From: Thermoplasmata archaeon
GTDB lineage: Archaea > Thermoplasmatota > Thermoplasmata > Thermoplasmatales > Thermoplasmataceae
Length of the DNA stretch: 44,978 nt
Direction of reading: 5' to 3'
NCBI GenBank assembly: GCA_021821635.1
Contig: JAKACH010000006.1
Coordinates: forward strand, 1-44,978
This document shows positions 36,695 through 44,348 of this stretch, piece after piece (within the stretch, counting starts at the first letter, position 1; the number at the start of each line of letters is the position of its first letter). Both the position numbers and the translations under genes were made by a program. Under the pieces are notes generated by a model. That model searched no databases, had not been told where the DNA came from, and saw nothing but the letters and a program-made list of their open reading frames with translations.

Positions 36695-36931
36695 ATGGGG
36701 AGAACAACGCCAACAGCCAGGCAGTCCATAGATAGGATTGCAGAATCGATAGAGAAGATGTGCAGCCTGATGAATTCCACGGATGCCAGGATAACACGCG
36801 ATCTTCTTGCAAAGGGCAGGAAGCGCTCCGCTGAGATATCTTTTTCAGCCATTGATCCCGAAACAGGATTCATTCTTGCACTTCTGCTTGAGATTGAGAA
36901 GGAGATATTGTCAATCAGGGAAAGGACATGA
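36695..36931 (+). CDS. Small protein (78 aa), second gene of polB2 cassette
   Basis: MGRTTPTARQSIDRIAESIEKM...SFSAIDPETGFILALLLEIEKEIL; 4-nt gap to polB2. The MGRT(N/T)PT start resembles small haloarchaeal proteins as I recall them (unverified). Confidence 0.65.
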   Translation: MGRTTPTARQSIDRIAESIEKMCSLMNSTDARITRDLLAKGRKRSAEISFSAIDPETGFILALLLEIEKEILSIRERT

Positions 36932-36935
36932 TCCG

Positions 36936-38939
36936 ATGGAGCCTGTACTGATCAATGGCACTGGAACCGACAATGTGGCGCTGTGGTATTATTCCAACGG
37001 AAGGATCGGGAAAAAGGTGTACAGGAACCCGTCATGGATATTCGTTGAAGGTGACGGCTATGATCTGGATCGCCTTGAACGGGATCTCGAAGAGACAAAG
37101 TTCCACTTTGACAGGAGTACGGGTAAAACAATATTCGGAGAAATAGAAGGCATCAGGATCTACTCCCGGCCTTCGGCTATAGGGTTCCTCCGCCAGGCTG
37201 TGGAGTCTGTCGGCTTGAACAGGAAATTCAAGATATATAATGCAGATCTCAACCCGGTCCTGAGGTATATATCACAGCGTGGCCTCCAATTTTTCAGGCT
37301 TGATCAGTATACGGACAGGGACGTTGAGATACCATCGGTTAAGATAATCCCGAAAGTCGCAGCGGGCAGACCCGTATCTGTATTGCTGGATGACGTGCCC
37401 TATTCCATGCTTGATAGGTCTTTCTACATGGATGCTGCCCAGGCAATAAAAGAGAGCACTATAATTGTATATGACAACACAATGAATTCTTTCACCGGCA
37501 TAGTGGAAAAGATCATAGATCTCGGATACGATCTCTCTGTCCACGTGAACCCTGGAAGCACGTTCCAGTCATACGGGAGGATACACCACAAGAACACTTC
37601 CGTCCAGATCTACGGTAAAATGTGCATAAACGCAGATTCTTTCATATACTCCGAGGCTGGGCTTGACGGGCTTTTCCAGGTATCCAGGATATCTTCACTG
37701 CCGCTGGAAACTGCGTCTTCGGTCACTCCTGGAACTGCGGTATCAGCGCTGGAAATGTCAAGGGCTGTGAGATACGGGTATCTGGTGACAGCATACAAGG
37801 ACGACCACGAGGGAGAAAAGAGCCCTGAGGAACTTATCTCCACGGATAGAGGTGGGCTGGTCCTGGATCCTGAGCCGGGATTATATGACGATGTGTATGA
37901 GATAGACTTTTCATCCATGTATCCGAGCATTATTGTCAGGTACAATCTATCACCCGAGACGGTCATGCGATCCGGAACGATAGCAGTGCCTGAAACGCCA
38001 TACTTCATCTCTACCGGGAAAAGGGGCTTTCTGTCCGCAGCACTTGAGGAGCTTCTTGAGACAAGGCTCAGGTACAAGGCAATCAAGACCATGGATCCAC
38101 TCTATGCCAACAGAGATATAGCACTTAAATGGCTTCTGCTGACATCGTTCGGATACACAGGATACAAGAACGCAAAGTTCGGTAAGATAGAGGTGCATGA
38201 AGCAATAACGGCACTTGGCAGATGGATTCTCTCAACAGCCATCAGGCTTGCAAGGGAGATGGGCTTTACCGTCATACATGGAATAGTCGATTCTTTATGG
38301 ATAAGGGGCAATGGCGATATCTCAGCGCTTATAGAGAGGATAAAGCAGGTTACGAGAATAGACATAGTTGTGGATGGGCATTACAGGTGGATCGCATTTC
38401 TTCCTTCAAGGAAGGGCATCGGATCTCCGAATAGTTACATAGGGCTCAGGATGGACGGCACCTACAAGCTGCGTGGAATAAGCGCGAGGAGATCAGATGT
38501 GCCCACGGTTGTGAAAAAGATGCAGGTGGAGTGTCTTGAGATCCTCAAGAATTGTATTTCATCGAAGGATATTGTGGCATGTTCCAGGGATCTTTATGCA
38601 ATCAAGGCGAGATACATGGCTGAAATACAATCTTATCCAAGGGAAGACCTCCTTGTGAAATACAGGATAACAAGGCACCCAGAGGAATATGTTTCCGGCA
38701 CCATGCAAAAGGGGATCGCCATGTCGCTGCACAGGAGAGGAATGGAAGTTAACCCTGGCGAGAGTGTTGAAGTCCTGGTCACAGGAGCTGAGTTCCATGT
38801 CGCCGACATAGATGGGGGAGGGCTGGCAGATCGCAGGTTCTACGGGAAGCTGGTTGGAAGGGCATTTGAGTGCTTTGAATACATGCTGTCGGAATCGGCT
38901 AAAATATCAAGGAAAGGTGAAGAACTGCAATTGTTCTAG
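36936..38939 (+). CDS. B-family DNA polymerase, archaeal PolB2-type with altered motif B/C
   Basis: Motif A DFSSMYPSIIVRYNLSPE, motif B region ALKWLLLTSFGYTGYKNAKFGKIEVHEAIT, motif C HGIVDSLWI in place of YGDTDS; no clear ExoI DxE. Confidence 0.88.
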   Translation: MEPVLINGTGTDNVALWYYSNGRIGKKVYRNPSWIFVEGDGYDLDRLERDLEETKFHFDRSTGKTIFGEIEGIRIYSRPSAIGFLRQAVESVGLNRKFKIYNADLNPVLRYISQRGLQFFRLDQYTDRDVEIPSVKIIPKVAAGRPVSVLLDDVPYSMLDRSFYMDAAQAIKESTIIVYDNTMNSFTGIVEKIIDLGYDLSVHVNPGSTFQSYGRIHHKNTSVQIYGKMCINADSFIYSEAGLDGLFQVSRISSLPLETASSVTPGTAVSALEMSRAVRYGYLVTAYKDDHEGEKSPEELISTDRGGLVLDPEPGLYDDVYEIDFSSMYPSIIVRYNLSPETVMRSGTIAVPETPYFISTGKRGFLSAALEELLETRLRYKAIKTMDPLYANRDIALKWLLLTSFGYTGYKNAKFGKIEVHEAITALGRWILSTAIRLAREMGFTVIHGIVDSLWIRGNGDISALIERIKQVTRIDIVVDGHYRWIAFLPSRKGIGSPNSYIGLRMDGTYKLRGISARRSDVPTVVKKMQVECLEILKNCISSKDIVACSRDLYAIKARYMAEIQSYPREDLLVKYRITRHPEEYVSGTMQKGIAMSLHRRGMEVNPGESVEVLVTGAEFHVADIDGGGLADRRFYGKLVGRAFECFEYMLSESAKISRKGEELQLF

Positions 38940-38988
38940 TGCGTGGGTTCAAGAACAAATATCTGGAACCTGGCCAAAGGAATGATGC

Positions 38989-40107
38989 TTAAGGAAGCCG
39001 GGCAAGAATGCTTTCAATCTTTTCAGAAAGTGCATCTAGCGGAACATCGTTGATCATCAGGACCTTCTCGACGCCTTTCCTGTCCCCCCTTCCCTCAAGC
39101 CTGCTTTCGAGAAGCCCGTATGTTTCAAGCCTGCTGGCCACCCTGTAGAATTTCTGCCTGTCCATGGGCTGCATGCCGTAGCTCTCGGCCAGAACAGCAT
39201 ATCTCGCCATGACGTTAGACAGGGTTGCATAGAGGCCATCCTTGAGACAGAACGCTGTAGAGAGGAGAAGGACAAGATCCTCCTGCTCCAGTCCATTGAG
39301 CTTGCTTTCCGTAAAATATGGGTTTATCATTGCCCTTGCAGCGCGTATGTCGTCGGGCGATATCGACTCCGACTGGTCATGCTTCGCTATATATGCCGCC
39401 TTCTGGAGCAACTCAATGGCGACTCTTGCGCTTCCGAGCTGGGCAGCAATGTCCGCTATCATTGTGATAATCTGATCATCATAGGTAGCAGGGTAAAGGC
39501 CGCTTCCAGCCCTGTCCTCAATTATCATGTAAAGTTCATCCTTTGTGTACCGACTGAACTTTATCGGAACATACGAGGAGACGGATCTTGTCCTCTTTTT
39601 CCTGAAAATGATGTATGGATCGTCCAGCGAAATCAGGATAGACGACAGTCGGAGAGAGTAGATCTCTGAAGCCCTCATTATGCTGTAAAGCCCTGCCTGA
39701 TCCTCCCTCATCAGGTTCGTGGACTCGTCTATTATCAGCAGGATCCCTTTCCCGCGTCTTTCCTGTATCTTCGAGATTGAGCGCAGCAGGTCAGATATCG
39801 TATAGGTGGAGAACTGATCCAGCCTAGTGAATGTTGATACGACCTCTCTCAGGAGAGCAGTGAGTGAGGGAAACGAGAGCGCATTCATGTAGACGCAATC
39901 CAGATCCGCAGTGGTCCTGGATATGTGCTTTGCGGTGGTCGTCTTTCCCGTCCCGGGTTCGCCATAAAGAATAACTGTCCCTGAAATGCCTCCCAGCAAG
40001 GGTTCTATAAGTGCAGTTCTGATCTTTGAGATCTCGTTTTCCCTGAATAGAAGCTTATCAGGAACAAATGAGAGATTGAGATATTTCTCGTCCTTTATGA
40101 TTGGCAT
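38989..40107 (-). CDS. Orc1/Cdc6 AAA+ replication initiator / regulator
   Basis: VILYGEPGTGKTTTAKHIS Walker A, GILLIIDESTNL Walker B, C-terminal winged-helix-like region with VASRLETYGLLESR. Confidence 0.93.
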   Translation of the reverse strand: MPIIKDEKYLNLSFVPDKLLFRENEISKIRTALIEPLLGGISGTVILYGEPGTGKTTTAKHISRTTADLDCVYMNALSFPSLTALLREVVSTFTRLDQFSTYTISDLLRSISKIQERRGKGILLIIDESTNLMREDQAGLYSIMRASEIYSLRLSSILISLDDPYIIFRKKRTRSVSSYVPIKFSRYTKDELYMIIEDRAGSGLYPATYDDQIITMIADIAAQLGSARVAIELLQKAAYIAKHDQSESISPDDIRAARAMINPYFTESKLNGLEQEDLVLLLSTAFCLKDGLYATLSNVMARYAVLAESYGMQPMDRQKFYRVASRLETYGLLESRLEGRGDRKGVEKVLMINDVPLDALSEKIESILARLP

Positions 40108-40115
40108 TTGATGGT

Positions 40116-41795
40116 TTAGGCCTTATATGCTCCCGCCAGATTGGTTATTTCCTTTCTTCCGTCCACGGAATATCTCTTTACCTTCTCGATGTCAACACCG
40201 GCCTTCAACGCGACGCGCTCTATCCATTTCATCATAAGGAGGCCGCCACCGGAAATAAGAGATCCAGTACCTGCCCGTGCGAAGAAGTTCCCGTTCGTGT
40301 TCCTGAAGCCATCCCTGGCAGCCATCTTAGCAAGGTGCCTGTAGGATGCATAATAAACAGCAAGCTGGTCAACGGTAAGCACATTCCTGTTAAGGCTGTG
40401 TGACTTGATCCTTCCAAGGGGAACGTTAAGCAGAGGAGTAATCGTGAACTCGAAGGGCCTGCCCTCAGAGTATGAGTTGCTCAGAACGTTTATCATGGAT
40501 ATTGTCTCCCATAGGTCCTCGACGGTTTCTCCCTCCTGGCCCACCTGTATTGTGAAGGCGGGACGCCAGTAGTATTTTGTTTCATTGTATACACCCTGCC
40601 ACACTATTTCCGCAAAAGAGCCGTCAGGGCCTATCTTGAGAGGAAGTGTCTTGTTTGGCATGTGCATCTTTGCAAGTTTATCGCTTCCGGTTTCAACGCC
40701 GGTCTGGACACCGATCCAGTTCGACGGGCCGGCTTTCAGTATGGTTGAAAGTTTCTTGATCAAGTCAGGGTAACCGGCGGGGATGGAAATCCTGCCATGA
40801 GTAGGGTTTGCTGTCTTGAGACCCTTCACAGACATTACAGCTTCCATTAGTTCAGTAAGCGCTTCTTCATTCGGTTCATAAAGATTGCCATGCTTGTAGG
40901 CAAAAATCTCGTCGGAATGAAGCCATGCATTGTCCTGTCCGGCGGCGGTATTGATCGCAATCTCCTTGGCTACAGATTGAGGAGAATAGTACCTGAGAGG
41001 CCTTAATGTGACTTCGCAGAAATCACACCCTATACCGCAACCGCGCATGACCTCAGTCATGCCCTTCATTGATGGTGCGTTTATTAGTGGAATGTCTTCC
41101 AGTCGTGGATATGCAGAGATTGTCAGTCCTCTAGCCAGATAGTGCTCATCCTTCTTTATGACCTTCCTGAATTTTTCGTCGTATGACATGTAGCCGCGGT
41201 AAAAAATCTGTTCATCTATGTTATTATCTGTAATTTCACGGAAAAGCTCAGGAGCGACGTCGTCCATTTCACCCTGCACAACGTAGTCTATACCCATTTT
41301 CTGGAGTTCCTCAGGCAGCACGGTGAACTCCCACACGCCCGGTCCACCGACAACGAGCTTTGCCTTCTTGCCCCTTCTGAGAGCATTCACCTTATTTATC
41401 AGGACATCCCACTCTTCGCGGACCCATGGCCTCATGTCCCCGCCGAACAGGACGTAGTAGGACATTGTCGTCGGGCCTATTCCCAATGGGTCCATTGTCG
41501 AAATACCTATAATCTCTGTATCATCCTTGATGAATTGATCCAAGTGGTCTTCATGAGCAACTGCGATATCCTTCGCCTCATATTTCCTTAGCAGGCTGGC
41601 CTGCAGCTTTCTTATGGCATATGGGGCGAACTTGGCCTGGCCATCCGGAAGTGCCGGCAGTCCGGGTCCCTTCAGGAACCTGTAGACAGACCCGGGGATA
41701 GCCCGTGATGGTGCGCAGGGAAGAAAGTCAAGTAAAGGAAAGTCACGGTAATTTGAACTTAGGGTCAAATCCGATATAAGTACAAATTTAGTCAT
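40116..41795 (-). CDS. B12-binding-domain-type radical SAM protein
   Basis: MRGCGIGCDFCEVTLRPLRYYSP (CxxxCxxC); N-terminal B12-like Rossmann region (IIGISTMDP, KLVVGGPGVWEF, YVVQGEMDD). Confidence 0.88.
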   Translation of the reverse strand: MTKFVLISDLTLSSNYRDFPLLDFLPCAPSRAIPGSVYRFLKGPGLPALPDGQAKFAPYAIRKLQASLLRKYEAKDIAVAHEDHLDQFIKDDTEIIGISTMDPLGIGPTTMSYYVLFGGDMRPWVREEWDVLINKVNALRRGKKAKLVVGGPGVWEFTVLPEELQKMGIDYVVQGEMDDVAPELFREITDNNIDEQIFYRGYMSYDEKFRKVIKKDEHYLARGLTISAYPRLEDIPLINAPSMKGMTEVMRGCGIGCDFCEVTLRPLRYYSPQSVAKEIAINTAAGQDNAWLHSDEIFAYKHGNLYEPNEEALTELMEAVMSVKGLKTANPTHGRISIPAGYPDLIKKLSTILKAGPSNWIGVQTGVETGSDKLAKMHMPNKTLPLKIGPDGSFAEIVWQGVYNETKYYWRPAFTIQVGQEGETVEDLWETISMINVLSNSYSEGRPFEFTITPLLNVPLGRIKSHSLNRNVLTVDQLAVYYASYRHLAKMAARDGFRNTNGNFFARAGTGSLISGGGLLMMKWIERVALKAGVDIEKVKRYSVDGRKEITNLAGAYKA

Positions 41796-41887
41796 TTGAG
41801 ATTCCCTTTACAATATGAGAGTGATTTATAAGTTTTTTCCCGTTTTCAAGGAAAATACGATACTCGAAGGAGGATATTTAATATACT

Positions 41888-42262
41888 TCAAAGCAAAAGT
41901 ATTATCCACGCGATGATAAGCGCAACCCCTGCTCCAAGAACAAAGTGCCCAAGAAATACCAACCCAAGAATTATCGATATTATACCAAAGACGAGTGAGT
42001 AGTCCCTTGCAGCAGACTTTATTCCCTTCAGCCTGCTGAAAATCATTGTATATGTCCCTGCGAGTAAAATAAAGGTCAGGATGATGGCAAGAATAGTGAC
42101 GAGTTCGCCGACCACAAACGAACCAAAACCGCTCAGGGAGCTGAATGCTCCGCTTCCAGGGGAAAAGAGTTCTATTATCTCGAGAATTAGCGCAATGACA
42201 AACAGAATAAGGGCGATAGCAACGAACACCTTTGTAATAAGAACCTTGTCTCCCCTTGACAT
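41888..42262 (-). CDS. Small four-TM membrane protein
   Basis: 124 aa; VFVAIALILFVIALILEIIELF ... LVTILAIILTFILLAGTYTMIF ... GIISIILGLVFLGHFVLGAGVALIIAWIILLL. Confidence 0.65.
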   Translation of the reverse strand: MSRGDKVLITKVFVAIALILFVIALILEIIELFSPGSGAFSSLSGFGSFVVGELVTILAIILTFILLAGTYTMIFSRLKGIKSAARDYSLVFGIISIILGLVFLGHFVLGAGVALIIAWIILLL

Positions 42263-42284
42263 ACTCTAATATGCGCTTTGAGAT

Positions 42285-42315
42285 AATAATCCTTCCCATG
42301 TTGGGAGGAATTATT
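42285..42315. promoter_or_regulatory. Inverted repeat in the divergent promoter region between the membrane protein and the nei-like gene
   Basis: AATAATCCTTCCC-ATGTT-GGGAGGAATTATT, 11 of 13 positions complementary. Confidence 0.45.
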
Positions 42316-42350
42316 GATTAGGTCATTTGCCATGCATGTTCCGTATAACG

Positions 42351-43058
42351 ATGGAGGGACCGTCGCTTCTGGCACTTTACCACAGGATAAAGAAAATCAA
42401 TGGGAAAACATGCACCATCGAAGGCGTGGGAATTAAACTGAATGGGCAGGTTGATCTAGTACCGTATGGAAAGCGCCTGATAATAAGGGAAGGATCCAGA
42501 TACATAAGAGTGTTCTTTGGTATGTCTGGCACTGCCGTTTCAAGGAAACTGCGGAATCTTGAGCCTTCTCTTACAGTAAATGCTGAAGATGGCATGAGGC
42601 TGTTTTTCTATAAATGCAGCCTTAGGGTCCTTAGTGCAGAGGAATTCCAGTTATATTACAGACCAGAAACTGACATTATGGACAGTCACTGGAACCCGTC
42701 ATCTGCAAAAGAGAGGGTTTTGGCACTTCCGTCAGAATGCATAGCCGATATTCTGCTCAACCAGGACGTTTTCTGTGGATCGGGCAACATAATCAAAAAC
42801 GAGGTACTATGGAGAACCATGGTCCATCCACTCAGGAGGATAGAAGATATATCAGTCGAAAAGATCGATGAGATAATAGGAGAAACAGTCAACTTCTCAT
42901 ATCTCTTCTATAAGGCACGAGTGAATGGATCCGGGATCCGCAGCATACTCGGTGTGTATAGAAGAAAGAAATGTCCTACGTGTGGATCGGACATAAGAAA
43001 GGAAAACCTGGGTTCCGGAAACAGGGTAACTTACTGGTGTCCAAGTTGCCAGAAGTAG
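42351..43058 (+). CDS. Fpg/Nei-family DNA glycosylase/AP lyase lacking Pro2
   Basis: MEGPSLLALYHRI, LNQDVFCGSGNIIKNEVLWR, SILGVYRRKKCPTCGSDIRKENLGSGNRVTYWCPSCQ zinc finger. Confidence 0.9.
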   Translation: MEGPSLLALYHRIKKINGKTCTIEGVGIKLNGQVDLVPYGKRLIIREGSRYIRVFFGMSGTAVSRKLRNLEPSLTVNAEDGMRLFFYKCSLRVLSAEEFQLYYRPETDIMDSHWNPSSAKERVLALPSECIADILLNQDVFCGSGNIIKNEVLWRTMVHPLRRIEDISVEKIDEIIGETVNFSYLFYKARVNGSGIRSILGVYRRKKCPTCGSDIRKENLGSGNRVTYWCPSCQK

Positions 43059-43131
43059 CTGTTATTCTGAGGCAGCGCTGAAAAAATGATAAGATCGGAA
43101 AAATATTGATTCAGATAGGCATAAGAGATAG

Positions 43132-43638
43132 ATGCGGAAAGGTGCTCTTCTTATCATGACCCTGGCTGTTGTCATGATAGTAATCGGTGCTGTTTTCGTC
43201 TATAAAAGCTATTCAAGCAATACAGGAGTGGTGAATTTCAAGGCCGCAGATGGCCCATTGGCCAATATAAGCGCGGCATATCTGACGTTTGAGACAATAT
43301 CCGTCTATTCCGGAAATTCAAAGTGGACCAACTATTCTACAGGCAACGTGACATTGAACATTCTTGGAAAGACTGCATCCAATCCCTCTCCAATTGTCTC
43401 TCTTATCCTGGGAGCACAGGCTTACACAATGTTCAGAGTATCCATCAAGAATGTAACGATTGTGTATTCAGGCAAAGCAATTGGCATGAAGGTGACAAGT
43501 TCTTTTGCATCGGTTGAATATTCATTGAACGTAACCTCAGGATCTACCTCAAGCTTGATTTTGGAGTTTAACCTGCAAACAGACATAGATATAACGACAC
43601 AGCAGTTCACGCCGACCATTTATGGTGTGACCTCGTAG
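43132..43638 (+). CDS. Secreted DUF4382-like protein
   Basis: N-terminal TM then VNFKAADGPLANISAAYLTFETISVYSGNSKWTNYSTGNVTLNIL. Confidence 0.65.
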   Translation: MRKGALLIMTLAVVMIVIGAVFVYKSYSSNTGVVNFKAADGPLANISAAYLTFETISVYSGNSKWTNYSTGNVTLNILGKTASNPSPIVSLILGAQAYTMFRVSIKNVTIVYSGKAIGMKVTSSFASVEYSLNVTSGSTSSLILEFNLQTDIDITTQQFTPTIYGVTS

Positions 43639-43652
43639 ATTAAAAGAGAACA

Positions 43653-43943
43653 TCAACGATACAAAGCGAAAAAGAGTGATACAAATGCAGCCATGCCTAT
43701 TGCATTCGTGAATAGAAGCATTATTGCGAGTTCGGAAGGATAGACAAATGCCATGGAAAAATATTCATATATGCTACTAGCAGATTGGGCCAGGAAGAAA
43801 ACAGAAAACAATATAATTGCAGAAATTGCGCTGAAACCGGATGAAAGTCTTGTCTTTATATAACTACCAATTAAGATCAACAGCAAAAGTGCTTCGGCAG
43901 ACAGTAAAGCTATATTTGCAATCCAGTAAATCCCAAGAGTCAA
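43653..43943 (-). CDS. Three-TM membrane protein paired with an HTH regulator
   Basis: 96 aa, three hydrophobic segments; ATGA-type 4-bp overlap with 43940-44242. Confidence 0.6.
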   Translation of the reverse strand: MTLGIYWIANIALLSAEALLLLILIGSYIKTRLSSGFSAISAIILFSVFFLAQSASSIYEYFSMAFVYPSELAIMLLFTNAIGMAAFVSLFFALYR

Positions 43944-44242
43944 TTTAAACCAGCCCCGGTAAGCATTTCATTAAGTTTTTCGTAATTGGAGATCAGTAAA
44001 GAAGATATAAAATAAACACGGCCGTATCTGTCACCTTCAGATACAATAAGGTCATTTTTTTCCATAAACCTTATATGATGCTCGACAGTGCGATAATTAA
44101 GATTTAATGATTGGCTTATGCTGTTTATGTTCGCCGGGTTGTCCATTAACTTTTTCACTATTTTCAACCTTGTGAGACCTCCTTTCGTTCCTACGAATAC
44201 CCACCACAACGAGCGCGATAGAGAATCCGAATTGCGGAACAT
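43940..44242 (-). CDS. ArsR-like winged-helix transcriptional regulator
   Basis: GTKGGLTRLKIVKKLMDNPANINSISQSLNLNYRTVEHHIRFMEKNDLIVSEGDRYGRVYFIS. Confidence 0.88.
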   Translation of the reverse strand: MFRNSDSLSRSLWWVFVGTKGGLTRLKIVKKLMDNPANINSISQSLNLNYRTVEHHIRFMEKNDLIVSEGDRYGRVYFISSLLISNYEKLNEMLTGAGLN

Positions 44243-44271
44243 TTAACCAATCTCGTATCCTGATTCGTATG

Positions 44272-44287
44272 AAATCTAATAAGATTT
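44272..44287. promoter_or_regulatory. Inverted repeat AAATCT-AATA-AGATTT upstream of the HTH gene
   Basis: Perfect 6-bp arms about 30 bp upstream of the ATG, at the expected TATA/BRE position. Confidence 0.4.
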
Positions 44288-44348
44288 ATTATGTAAATTA
44301 TAAATGAATGAAAAAAAATGTCATCCATAAAAAGGATCCATTTTAATT

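Noticed and set aside
36807-36935. 43-codon upstream extension of the polymerase ORF
   Set aside because: Overlaps the 78-aa gene out of frame; ATG at 36936 follows its stop and gives the sensible N-terminus.
36936-38939. Calling the polymerase a catalytically dead protein
   Set aside because: Motif C and exonuclease motifs are altered, but the motif A Asp and the second motif C Asp remain, and activity cannot be judged from sequence alone.
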